Source: Nocardioides marinus (GTDB lineage: Bacteria > Pseudomonadota > Alphaproteobacteria > Rhodobacterales > Rhodobacteraceae). Taken from it: 64,000 nucleotides of DNA. The position numbers and the translations under genes were made by a program. Shown piece after piece: positions 8,944 through 17,587 of the stretch (its first letter is position 1; every line of letters begins with the position of its first letter). The stretch spans positions 496,001-560,000 of the forward strand of contig JAHVJD010000002.1 in the NCBI GenBank assembly GCA_019801415.1, given 5' to 3'. Below the pieces are notes generated by a model that was given only the letters and a program-made list of their open reading frames with translations, ran no database searches and had not been told where the DNA came from.

Positions 8944-10515
8944 TTACCGGGTCACGAACCACATGCGCGGCTTGTTGTCCGGGAACTGCGGGAAGTCCTC
9001 GAAGTCCGCCGACACCGCCCAGGCCATCGGCTGCTGGTGCAGGGGCATCATCACGATTTCTTCCTTGGCGATGCGCAGGGCCTCAGTTTCCATCGACAGG
9101 CGCTTTTCGCGGTCCAGCTCGACCGAGGCGGCCTGGGTCAGCTTGTCGATCTCCGGGTAGGACCAGTTGCCCCAGTTGAACACGCCGGAGTTGCCCTCCT
9201 TGCTGTGCAGCATCTGCACAAGGATCGAATAGGTATCCAGCATCGGCAGCGTCGCCCAGCCGATGGTGTAGACATCCGCCTTGCCGCCCGCGCGCTTGGG
9301 GGTCTGCTTGGCGGTAGGGCCGATGTCCAGACGGGGGCTCAGCCCGATCCGCGACCACATGGAGGCGATCGCCTGGCAGAACTGCTCCTCATTCACGTAG
9401 CTTTCATTGGTGCAGACGAAGTCGAACTCGAAACCGTCTTCATACCCGGCCTCGGCCAGCAGCGCCCTGGCCTTGTCGGGATCGGCCGCCACCACGCTGT
9501 CCAGCGCTTCGGAATAGCCGGGAATCGAGGGGGCAACGAGCGTGCCGGCATTGCGGGACTTGCCGCGCATGACGCGGGACTGAATCAGATCCATGTCCAC
9601 CGCCAGCTGCATCGCCTGACGCACGCGCAGATCGTTCAACGGGTTCTCACCACCCGCCACCAGCTCATCCCGGCGGTTGAAGCCCAGCATCACGGTGCGC
9701 AGGTCGGTGCGCTCCAGCACCTTCAGGTTGGGCGCCGCCGACAGGCGCGGCAAATCCTGCACCGGGGCGCTGTCGACAAAATCAACCTCGCCGGACAGCA
9801 GGGCTGCGACACGGGTCGCGGCGGAAGTGACCGGCTGGAATTCGATCCGGGTCAGATTGTGCTGAGGTTCATCCCACCAGCCCTCGTTCACGGTCAGCAC
9901 CGTCTGCGCCTCGGGGGTACGGCTTTCGAGCACAAACGGGCCAGTGCCGTTGGTGTTGAAGGTCGCGTAGCCTTCGACCCCGGCGCTGACGTCGGTCGGC
10001 ATTTCGGCGTTGTTCTCGACCAGCCAGTCCTTGTCAAAGATATGGATATTGGTCAGATCGTTCAGCAGCAGCGGATAGGCGCCGGTCAGTTCGATATCAA
10101 TGGTGTGATCGTCGACCACGGTGGCGCTCTTGTAGGCCGGCAGGTTCCCCTTGAGCGGCGAGCTTTCGTCGCTGACGCGGGTCAGCGAGGCCAGCACGTC
10201 CTCGGCCGTGAAGTCGCTGCCGTTGTGGAATTTCACCCCCTTGCGCAGGCTGAACCGCCAGGTGGTGGGAGAGATGATCTCCCAGCTTTCCGCCAGCGCC
10301 GGCTCGATCTGCAGATCGCGGTCAAAGCGCACAAGCCCCTCATAGATGTGGTTGAGGAAATTGATCGTGTAGCTGTCGCCGTAGGAATAGGGGTCGAGCG
10401 AGACGATGTCGCGCGGCGCGCCCCAGCGCACGGTTTCCGCAGACGCCGTCCCCGCCAGCGTCGCCGCCGCCATGCCGCCCAGAAGCGCGACCTTCAGTCC
10501 AGTTTTCGAGATCAT
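8944..10515 (-). CDS. ABC transporter substrate-binding protein (family 5, DppA-like)
   Basis: A 523-aa exported protein. The frame is open further upstream, but ATG 10515 has a GGGAGA SD and opens a signal peptide (MISKTGLKVALLGGMAAATL, cut after ASA). The mature part has SBP_bac_5 features: VSLDPYSYGDSYTINFLNHIYEGLVRFD, the LRKGVKFHNGSDFTAEDV motif, and QAMQLAVDMD. It is the first gene of the import operon and delivers the ligand to the permeases. Upstream lies a TTGTATYCA-type repeat likely bound by the divergent GntR regulator. Confidence 0.94.
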   Translation of the reverse strand: MISKTGLKVALLGGMAAATLAGTASAETVRWGAPRDIVSLDPYSYGDSYTINFLNHIYEGLVRFDRDLQIEPALAESWEIISPTTWRFSLRKGVKFHNGSDFTAEDVLASLTRVSDESSPLKGNLPAYKSATVVDDHTIDIELTGAYPLLLNDLTNIHIFDKDWLVENNAEMPTDVSAGVEGYATFNTNGTGPFVLESRTPEAQTVLTVNEGWWDEPQHNLTRIEFQPVTSAATRVAALLSGEVDFVDSAPVQDLPRLSAAPNLKVLERTDLRTVMLGFNRRDELVAGGENPLNDLRVRQAMQLAVDMDLIQSRVMRGKSRNAGTLVAPSIPGYSEALDSVVAADPDKARALLAEAGYEDGFEFDFVCTNESYVNEEQFCQAIASMWSRIGLSPRLDIGPTAKQTPKRAGGKADVYTIGWATLPMLDTYSILVQMLHSKEGNSGVFNWGNWSYPEIDKLTQAASVELDREKRLSMETEALRIAKEEIVMMPLHQQPMAWAVSADFEDFPQFPDNKPRMWFVTR

Positions 10516-10530
10516 TCTGTTGTCTCCCTG

Positions 10531-10703
10531 TTGTGAATACAAATTTCGTTTCTTTTGCATCCATTTCAAATGCGACCTTCTCTGTGCCTTTTTGCGGTTC
10601 CCGCAGTACCCGGATCGAGCCAGGTAGTGACGTGAGGTTATGGACCCGGCCACCATCTGTCTACAAAAATGTTTGCAGATTGTATTCAATGATTGTATCC
10701 AAC
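10531..10703. promoter_or_regulatory. Three TTGTATYCA-type repeats, likely GntR operators
   Basis: The divergent gap between the binding-protein gene and the second GntR gene contains TTTGTATTCACAA on the minus strand (10531-10543), ATTGTATTCAAT (10679-10690) and ATTGTATCCAAC (10692-10703). The last two are direct copies with a 13-bp period. The first overlaps the 5' leader of the binding-protein gene. Binding by the neighbouring regulator is inferred. Confidence 0.5.
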
Positions 10704-10789
10704 ACAAAGCAACCGAAAGCTGCTAGTTTCGCCGAGCCATCAGGCCTCCGCCTGAAAAAGCTTAAATTTCAAGCATGAGAGCACAGTAA

Positions 10790-11488
10790 ATGTACAAATC
10801 ATCGACCCGCAGCTTTCCAGTTTACGACTCCCTGCGCCAAGCCATCATCGAGCAAGCCCTGAAGCCCGGCGTGAAGCTTCCCGAAGATTCGATCGGCGAG
10901 ACATTTGGCGTCAGCCGTACAACCGTACGCAATGCACTGGTACGCCTCGACGCCGAAGGGCTGGTCGACCTACAGCCGAATCGCGGCGCTTCCGTCGCCG
11001 AGCCGACCATCGAAGAAGCCTATGACATCTTCGAAATGCGCCAGTGCCTGGAACGCGAGGTGATACAGCGGCTGTGCAAGATGGACCCCAAGCCGATCAT
11101 CAAGGCGCTGAAGGCACATCTGAAGGAAGAAGAAAAATACCTCGGCAAGGATCACACCCGCTCGATCCGGCTGGCCGGCGAATTCCACATCCTTCTGGCA
11201 GAGCTGACCGGCTCCAAGATCCTGGCCAATTACGTCAATGAAATCGTCTCGCGCTGTTCGCTGATCTTGGCGCGGTTCGCGCAGGTCCACTCTGCCGAAT
11301 GCGGCGTCGAGGAACACGCCGAACTGATTGCTGCCCTGGCCGAGGGCGACGCCGAACGCGCCAGCGCCTGCATGCACAGCCACCTGCACGGGGTGCAAGA
11401 CCGCGCCCTGCTCAACCCCGAAGACGCCGAGCCCGACAACGTGGCGCAGATCCTGTCACGCTACCGGCCGGCCAAGACAAAACCATAG
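10790..11488 (+). CDS. GntR family transcriptional regulator (FCD subfamily)
   Basis: A 232-aa regulator with a GntR winged helix (LPEDSIGETFGVSRTTVRNALVRLDAEGLV) and an FCD-type ligand domain (IFEMRQCLEREVIQRLC, FHILLAELTGSKIL, HAELIAALAEGDAERA). It diverges from the ABC import operon and precedes the flavin-reductase and racemase-like genes, so it is the natural candidate to control both arms. Repeats of TTGTATYCA lie in the promoter gap. The ATG at 10790 begins MYKSSTRSFPVYDSL. Confidence 0.9.
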   Translation: MYKSSTRSFPVYDSLRQAIIEQALKPGVKLPEDSIGETFGVSRTTVRNALVRLDAEGLVDLQPNRGASVAEPTIEEAYDIFEMRQCLEREVIQRLCKMDPKPIIKALKAHLKEEEKYLGKDHTRSIRLAGEFHILLAELTGSKILANYVNEIVSRCSLILARFAQVHSAECGVEEHAELIAALAEGDAERASACMHSHLHGVQDRALLNPEDAEPDNVAQILSRYRPAKTKP

Positions 11489-11505
11489 ACACCGGGAGAC
11501 CCGCC

Positions 11506-12189
11506 ATGACCGACGACACCCAGCCCGCACCCGGGCAGACGCGTTTCGACTTCGCCAAACTGACGCCGCGCGAACGCTACAAGCTGCTGATCGGTGCCGT
11601 GGTGCCGCGGCCGATCGCTTGGGTGACAACGGTCAACGAGGCGGGCACCGCCAACGCCGCTCCCTACAGTTTCTTCAACTGCCTGTCCTCAGACCCCGCC
11701 ATCCTGGCCATTGGCGTCGAAAACCATGCCGACATGCGGTTCAAGGATACCGCCCACAACATCCGGGTGACGGAAGAATTCACCGTCAATATCGTCGCCC
11801 ACGCCAACCTGCACGCGATGAACGCCACGGCGGTGCCCTTTGGCCCCGAGGTCGACGAGATCGCCGAAGCCGGGCTGACGATGTTGCCGGGGGAGTTCGT
11901 GTCCTGCCCGCAGATCGCCGAGGCTCCGGTGCGGTTCGAATGCCGCCGCCACACCACACTGAACATCGGCAAATCGCGCGAAATCATCCTGGGCGAGGTG
12001 CTGGCGATGCACAGCCATCCGGGACTGGTGAACGACCGCCATCATGTCGACCCGGCGGCGCTGGACGCGCTGGGGCGGATGGGCGGCCACGGCTATTGCC
12101 GCTCGAACCAGACGTTCGATCTGCCCACCATGTCGCTGGAGGAATGGACCGCCTTCACCAGCCGCCAAGCCGAAAGCCTGCGCGGATGA
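11506..12189 (+). CDS. Flavin reductase-domain protein
   Basis: This 227-aa protein has the flavin-reductase-like split-barrel pattern: LIGAVVPRPIAWVTTVNEAGTAN, NAAPYSFFNCLSSDPAILAIG, and TVNIVAHAN. Members bind FMN and either reduce flavin for a partner monooxygenase or act alone. No monooxygenase gene is visible nearby. It starts 17 bp after the GntR stop with a CGGGAGA SD and overlaps the next gene by 4 bp, so the three genes form an operon. A role in oxidative or reductive processing of the imported ring compound is inferred. Confidence 0.88.
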   Translation: MTDDTQPAPGQTRFDFAKLTPRERYKLLIGAVVPRPIAWVTTVNEAGTANAAPYSFFNCLSSDPAILAIGVENHADMRFKDTAHNIRVTEEFTVNIVAHANLHAMNATAVPFGPEVDEIAEAGLTMLPGEFVSCPQIAEAPVRFECRRHTTLNIGKSREIILGEVLAMHSHPGLVNDRHHVDPAALDALGRMGGHGYCRSNQTFDLPTMSLEEWTAFTSRQAESLRG

Positions 12190-12848
12190 AGCTGTGTTTC
12201 GTCAACCCGAACTCCACCACCGAGATGACCCGCCGCATGGTCGAACAAGCCCGCGGCCTTGCGCCCCGCGGCCTGTCCATCATCGGCGCCACCAACACCG
12301 CCGGGCCGCCCTCGATCCAGGGCCAGGCCGACGGCGATGCTGCGGAACCCGGCACGCTGTCGCTGCTGGCGGCGGGCGACTTTGATCTTGCCGTGATCGG
12401 CTGCTTCGACGACACCGGCCTGCCGGTCGCCCGCACGCGCTGCGCGATTCCGATAGTGGGGCTGGGCGAGGCCAGTTTCCAGCGCGGCCACGACCAGGCC
12501 GAGCCTTTCATCGTTCTGACCACATCCGAGTTATCGGTTCCGGTCCTTGAGGCAAACATCGCCAGCTACGGGCTGCACCGTCATTGCATCGGTATTTTTG
12601 CCTCCGGTGTGCCGGTGCTGGATTTCGAGCATGACAGGGCGAACGCGAGGGATCGGCTGATCTCTGAGGCCAGGCGGCTTTGCACCGAGCACGGGCAAAC
12701 CCGCACGCTTGTGCTTGGATGCGCCGGCATGGGCGGCTTGGCCACAGAGCTGACGGAGGCGTTGGGCCTAACCGTTATCGACCCCATCGAAGCAGCGCTG
12801 GCTGTTGCGTGCCAACGGTTGCAGCGCGCCCGTGAACACAGCCACTGA
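12186..12848 (+). CDS. Aspartate/glutamate/hydantoin racemase-family protein
   Basis: A 220-aa protein beginning MKLCFVNPNSTTEMTRRM, the family signature. It shows the two catalytic-cysteine regions of the Asp/Glu/hydantoin racemase superfamily: AVIGCFDDTGL and LVLGCAGMGGL. The family racemises amino acids or 5-substituted hydantoins, or isomerises maleate-like acids. It is coupled to the flavin-reductase gene by an ATGA overlap. With the amidohydrolases opposite, a hydantoin- or ureide-type pathway is plausible but unproven. Confidence 0.87.
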   Translation: MKLCFVNPNSTTEMTRRMVEQARGLAPRGLSIIGATNTAGPPSIQGQADGDAAEPGTLSLLAAGDFDLAVIGCFDDTGLPVARTRCAIPIVGLGEASFQRGHDQAEPFIVLTTSELSVPVLEANIASYGLHRHCIGIFASGVPVLDFEHDRANARDRLISEARRLCTEHGQTRTLVLGCAGMGGLATELTEALGLTVIDPIEAALAVACQRLQRAREHSH

Positions 12849-12983
12849 CGGCGCGCTGCGGGCACCCTGCCCCTTTGAGAAGCGCCGTAAAAGGAAGCTG
12901 GCGGCCGCCGTCCGCTCTCGCAGGCACATGCAAGAGCTGTTCGGCGGGGTCGTGGGGGCGCTGGCTCCCGAACCTGCCATCGT

Positions 12984-14615
12984 TTAGCCGCTGGCGCTGT
13001 AGCTTTCAGGACCGCCGTCGACGGTTCTCTTGGGCGGGGTGTCCTTGCCCGGGGTGTGCATCAACGTCGCAATAAACAGCCCCGCGCCGGTGGCAAGAAC
13101 ACAGGCCGCGCCCGCCAGCCGGGCCTGGCGTTCAAACCGATCGGGCCGCTTGCCACCTGTCGCCAGACGGTGCGCCGCCCAGTTTCGCGCCCACAGGGCG
13201 CTTACACCGATGGCCGACATCGCCACCGCCATGCCAGCGGAGATTGCGAGCACCATCACGATGGCGGGACCGACCAGATCGTTGGCGAGACCAAACAACA
13301 TCACCAGTAGCGCGCCGGTACAGGGCACCGCACCGATGGCGACGGCCACCCAGTTACCCCCTCTCGGCGGCGCGCAGGCAGCACAGCCGACATGGTCATG
13401 CGCCGGATGATGGTGGTGCCCCGATGATCCAGCGGCGCGCCACGCCGCAATTGCCTGCCACAACATGGCGGTGCCAATGGCCATGATCAGCGCATAACTG
13501 CCCAGCCGGATCGCACGGGTATCGGACGGCGCGCTGCCCGTGGCCTGACGCCAGGCAACGTCAATCAGCGTGACCACCACAACAGCCGAGAGGACATGAA
13601 AGACCGCAATGCGGACTCCCATGCCGATACCACGCCGCAGACTGCCTCCGGTTCCGACAAAATAGGAGATCACAACGGTCTTGCCGTGCCCCGGCCCCAG
13701 CGTGTGCAGCACGCCATACGCAAAGGAAAGCAGGACCGCGATCAGCATTGCACGCACTGAGCCCCCTTCCTGAAGGGCGGACATGCCCGAGGTGAACAAC
13801 TGGTTGGTGCGAAGCTGAATTTGGCTGAGCAGCGGCAGGTCAGACACCGACGCCGCAGAAATTGCACCGGGCACCCCCGCCAGTTCGGCCTGCACGAGAG
13901 CGTATGAAGCCGGAATTTTGCGGCTGCCATCCACCAGAAACAGACTGTGCGCGGCGGGTTCATAACGCAGAGTGCCGGACAGCCGCACCGGCTCGAACCA
14001 CTGGTCGAGCCGCAGACCGTCCGGGTACGTGACATGCACAACCTGATTGGGCGGCGGAGGTGGTGTGTGGATACAGGCACCGACCCAGGGCACCAGCAGA
14101 AACTCCACGGCCCGCTCCCCCTGCCATTTCAGCGGCAACGCATAGCCATCCAGCAGTACCGCTCGATCCAGAACGGCGGAGGCCACTCCCGTCGCCTCCT
14201 CCCGACGCCGGTCCATGACCACGAGACGCTGTCGCAGCAAATCATCCGCATCCAGCCCGGCGGCTTGCAACCTCCGGAGCGCACCAGCCTCCGCCGCCTG
14301 CAACGCTGGCAGCACCTTGCCGCTTTCACGCGCCTCGCGGGCGCGCAGCACGTCGCGCAGGTCCGACTTGTGCTCGTATGACATGTCCTCGAACGGGTCG
14401 TCGTATGCGGCCACGGGTGGCGCCAGCATATCCCAGGTTACCAGATCGAAATCGGCGGCGCGCCCCGCAGCTGGCGACAGGGCGACAAGCAGAGCGACAG
14501 CGGCGGCCAGAGCGACTGCCACGATACGGCGTTGCACACGATCCACTCCACCGGCGCCATGCGAAGACGCCGAAGCCGCGATGCTCGCCTCCACCCCGCG
14601 TGCACGGCTAGACAT
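12984..14615 (-). CDS. DUF3299-NicO (nickel/cobalt exporter-like) fusion membrane protein
   Basis: A 543-aa protein with two parts. After a signal or anchor helix (about 31-53), residues 55-240 resemble periplasmic DUF3299 proteins (DFDLVTWDML, GYALPLKWQGE, VGACIHTPPPPPNQ). Residues 285-525 form a polytopic NicO/RcnA-type domain with HTLGPGHGK (304-312), a His run (400-403) followed by Cys411 and Cys414, and six or so helices. NicO proteins export or import Ni/Co ions. The fused periplasmic domain may handle a metal or redox partner. No metal-regulator gene is adjacent. Confidence 0.82.
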   Translation of the reverse strand: MSSRARGVEASIAASASSHGAGGVDRVQRRIVAVALAAAVALLVALSPAAGRAADFDLVTWDMLAPPVAAYDDPFEDMSYEHKSDLRDVLRAREARESGKVLPALQAAEAGALRRLQAAGLDADDLLRQRLVVMDRRREEATGVASAVLDRAVLLDGYALPLKWQGERAVEFLLVPWVGACIHTPPPPPNQVVHVTYPDGLRLDQWFEPVRLSGTLRYEPAAHSLFLVDGSRKIPASYALVQAELAGVPGAISAASVSDLPLLSQIQLRTNQLFTSGMSALQEGGSVRAMLIAVLLSFAYGVLHTLGPGHGKTVVISYFVGTGGSLRRGIGMGVRIAVFHVLSAVVVVTLIDVAWRQATGSAPSDTRAIRLGSYALIMAIGTAMLWQAIAAWRAAGSSGHHHHPAHDHVGCAACAPPRGGNWVAVAIGAVPCTGALLVMLFGLANDLVGPAIVMVLAISAGMAVAMSAIGVSALWARNWAAHRLATGGKRPDRFERQARLAGAACVLATGAGLFIATLMHTPGKDTPPKRTVDGGPESYSASG

Positions 14616-14676
14616 CAGCGAACTCGGGAAATTTGGTCCGCCGGATCCCCCGGAAAGGCATCAGATCTTCCTCTGC

Positions 14677-16020
14677 CTACTGATCCAACGCGTTTTTGTA
14701 GATCACGCCGTCTTTCATGATCAGATCGAAGTTCGCCTCCGGGTCCGCCACCAGATTGATATCCTGCAGCGGGTTGCCATCCACGAGAATGAGGTCGGCA
14801 TAGGCGCCCTCAGTGATCACCCCGAGCGGACCCTGCTGATAGGGATGACGCGGACCGGCTTCGGCCAGCAGCTCGGCGTTGATAGAGGTTGCCATGCGCA
14901 GCACCTCATAGGGGCTGTACCACTTTTGCAACTTGGCGAGGAAGGCCCCCTGGCGTTCCGCCAGCGCCGGATCAAACAGGATGTCGGTGCCAAACGCGAC
15001 CTTCACGCCAACTTCCTTGGCCAGCGTATAGGCCCTGTCCGTGCCGTCGGTGACTTCGATCCATTTTGCCTGGCTTACGGGATCATTGAAGCTGAAGCCG
15101 TCTTCATCGTCCAGCAGCGGCTGGATCGACAGCCAGACATCGTTGTCGCGCATCATCTCCATCGTTTCGCGACTCATCAGGAAGCCGTGTTCGATGGATT
15201 TCACACCGGCCTCGATTGCGATCTGCGCCGCGTCATCCGTGAAGATATGCGAGGCAACATAGGTGTTGTAAGTGTCAGCGACCTCGACAAAGGCTTCGAT
15301 CTCGGCCTTCGTATACTGGCGCACGTCCAGCGGGTCATAGACTGAAGAGACCCCGCCCCCGCCCGATATCTTCAGCTGGGTGGCCCCCATGCGCATCACC
15401 TCACGTGCCCGCAAGGTCACCTCCGGCACGCCATCGGCCATCGCCATCAGGCCGACGCTGTACCAATACCACTGGGAATCGGCAGGATTGCTGGGCACGT
15501 CCTGATATGGACGGTAATCGAAATGCCCGCCGGTTTGCCCGATCGGCGGCCCCGAGGGAAGAATGCGCGGGCCCGGAATCTCGCCTGCGTCGATCATCTT
15601 CTTGGTCGAAAAGGGATTTCCGCCGACGTCCCGCACGGTCGTGAAGCCGCGCATCAGCGTCCCCTCAGACCCTTTGGCGCCCCGGATTGCGACCTCCAGT
15701 ATATCGCCCGTCACCACTGTTGCCTGAGCCGCACAGCAGTAAGAGGTGTGCCAATGCACGTCGATCAGACCGGGGATCAAGGTACGCCCGCCGCCGTCAA
15801 TCACGGTGCCGCCCGCCGCATCCACCGGTTCGGTCGACACCGCGGTTATCAGGTTATCGGTGACCACGACGTTGGCATTTTCGATCAGCTGTTCGCTGGT
15901 CCCATCGAACACGTTTACATTGGCGATCAAGGTGACCTTCGGCGCGTCGTCCTGAGCATTTGCAGGCACCGAAGCCACCAACACAAGCATGGCACCGGTC
16001 GCGAAGCATCTCATATGCAT
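14677..16020 (-). CDS. Exported metal-dependent amidohydrolase (imidazolonepropionase/prolidase-like)
   Basis: A 447-aa protein with a Sec signal peptide (MHMRCFATGAMLVLVASVPANAQ) and a full amidohydrolase fold: PGLIDVHWHTSYCC metal pair, LKISGGGG strand, ASHIF and IEHGF His positions, and the FGTDIL Asp. The related clan contains periplasmic Xaa-Pro dipeptidase-like enzymes. The start at 16020 has AGAGGA seven bases upstream. It stands alone, so the substrate is unknown. The YCCAAQ segment with adjacent cysteines just after the HxH is unusual. Confidence 0.87.
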   Translation of the reverse strand: MHMRCFATGAMLVLVASVPANAQDDAPKVTLIANVNVFDGTSEQLIENANVVVTDNLITAVSTEPVDAAGGTVIDGGGRTLIPGLIDVHWHTSYCCAAQATVVTGDILEVAIRGAKGSEGTLMRGFTTVRDVGGNPFSTKKMIDAGEIPGPRILPSGPPIGQTGGHFDYRPYQDVPSNPADSQWYWYSVGLMAMADGVPEVTLRAREVMRMGATQLKISGGGGVSSVYDPLDVRQYTKAEIEAFVEVADTYNTYVASHIFTDDAAQIAIEAGVKSIEHGFLMSRETMEMMRDNDVWLSIQPLLDDEDGFSFNDPVSQAKWIEVTDGTDRAYTLAKEVGVKVAFGTDILFDPALAERQGAFLAKLQKWYSPYEVLRMATSINAELLAEAGPRHPYQQGPLGVITEGAYADLILVDGNPLQDINLVADPEANFDLIMKDGVIYKNALDQ

Positions 16021-16319
16021 AAAAAAATCCTCTGATGGGTGACCCTGCCTCGAACAGCGCGGCCGAATGATGAAAGCTTAGCAAGCTGGCAGCACTCGCG
16101 TTAAGGGGAAAAACAACGTCTCCATTGCAAGGAGCCGCGCAACACCTGCCCTGGCTCCATGCGGGAATTAATCATTCGCTGAAGGAACCGAACGATCGGC
16201 GCGTGCCTGCATCAGACCGGAAATGCTCAACCCCCGCAAAGATTTGTCATGCCGAACTCGCCCAAGCACCTTTGCGGAGGTTTGTGAAACCGCGTGCCGC
16301 CTATGACGGCGAAAGCTGT
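16021..16319. other. Intergenic region without a recognisable gene
   Basis: About 300 bp between the exported amidohydrolase and the aminotransferase. It must contain the amidohydrolase promoter. The frames crossing it are low-quality shadows of the aminotransferase gene, and no hairpin or repeat stood out. Confidence 0.5.
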
Positions 16320-17504
16320 TTAGGTCTGCGCCATCACGTCCCGAACGGCACGGACCAGCCAGCCGATGTCCCTGGTGCCGAGTCGCGCGACATTGACCCG
16401 ACCGCCTTTGACCACATGAATGCCATGCTCGCGTGTCAGTGCGGCTTCATGAGGGCCAGTCAGTGGCAGCAGCGAGAACATCCCCTGTTGCCGGGCCAGA
16501 TACGCAAGGTCCTGCGTGCCGAACGTGTCACATTCCTCACGCGCTATCTCCACCCGGACCTGGGCCACGCGCCGCCGCATGAGGTCCAGCTCCTGCAACC
16601 AGAGCGCCTTCAACTCCTGATCCTGCAAGATTGTGCGCACCACCGACGGGCCATGATCCGGCGCATGCGAAGCCCCTGATCGCACGATGGACGATACGGC
16701 CCTGTGCAGGCGGCCGCGATCCGCCTTGCGAGTTTTCACGAACAGGGCCCCGGCGCGATCGCGGTAGATCCCGAATGACTTGGAGAGCGTGATACAGACA
16801 ATGCACTCGGGAAAACGCGCGGCGATCTGGCGGGCCATGGCGCAGTCGGCTTCAAAACTGCGGGCAAAACCAAGGTAGGCCAGGTCGATCCACGGCACGA
16901 TGTCCCTCGCCTCCAGAACCTCAAGCAAAGCGGTAAACTGTTCGGCTGTCATGTCCGCGCCTGTCGGGTTGTGGCACACCCCTTGCAGGAGGAAGACGTC
17001 ACCGGGGCTGGCGGCGCTCAACCCGTCGAGCATCTGTTCAAACGTGACCTCGCACCGGATCGGATCGTAATAGGGAACCTGGCCGAACTTCGCCCCCGCA
17101 GCCATCAGGATCGGGACGTAATTGCCATAGGTCGGCGTTTGCAGCCAAACTTTTGGTGGATCCGGCATTTGCGACAGAAGCTCTGCCATGACCCGCAGCG
17201 CCACGGCTCCGCCTGCCGTTTGCGCCGCGACCCAGTCACCCCTCCAGCTCGCTCCCAGCACCTCCTGCCCCAAGGCCTCGCAATACTCGGCGTCGCCGGT
17301 CAGGGCGAGGTAGGATTTGGTTGTCTGCGTCTCCACCAATCGCTGCTCTGCAGCCTTCACCGCGCGCAGAACCGGTGTCTGCCCCTGCGCATCCTGATAG
17401 ATCCCGACGGTCAGGTTCAGCTTGTCGCGGCGCGGGTCCTGCGCGAAGTCGTCCGCGCCGATCATGATTGGGTCGACGGGGTAGTCCCCTACTCTCTCGA
17501 ACAT
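16320..17504 (-). CDS. Aromatic/aspartate aminotransferase (class I)
   Basis: A 394-aa PLP enzyme of the AspC/TyrB family. It shows the GIYQDAQGQTPVLRAVK N-terminal motif, QTAGGAVAL, CHNPTG (177-182), the PLP-phenol ligands in DLAYLGF (Asp207, Tyr210), the Schiff-base lysine in TLSKSFGIYRDRAG (Lys242), and NVARLG near the substrate Arg. Members transaminate aromatic amino acids or aspartate with 2-oxoglutarate. With the alcohol dehydrogenase and the 4-hydroxyphenylpyruvate dioxygenase nearby it may serve aromatic amino-acid breakdown. It appears monocistronic. Confidence 0.9.
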   Translation of the reverse strand: MFERVGDYPVDPIMIGADDFAQDPRRDKLNLTVGIYQDAQGQTPVLRAVKAAEQRLVETQTTKSYLALTGDAEYCEALGQEVLGASWRGDWVAAQTAGGAVALRVMAELLSQMPDPPKVWLQTPTYGNYVPILMAAGAKFGQVPYYDPIRCEVTFEQMLDGLSAASPGDVFLLQGVCHNPTGADMTAEQFTALLEVLEARDIVPWIDLAYLGFARSFEADCAMARQIAARFPECIVCITLSKSFGIYRDRAGALFVKTRKADRGRLHRAVSSIVRSGASHAPDHGPSVVRTILQDQELKALWLQELDLMRRRVAQVRVEIAREECDTFGTQDLAYLARQQGMFSLLPLTGPHEAALTREHGIHVVKGGRVNVARLGTRDIGWLVRAVRDVMAQT

Positions 17505-17587
17505 TTTTACCCCTTTTGTGGTGGCGGGTCTGTTTCCGCGGCAAGCGGCGATGCGGTCACGAAGATCGACGCGAACGCACCGTGCAC

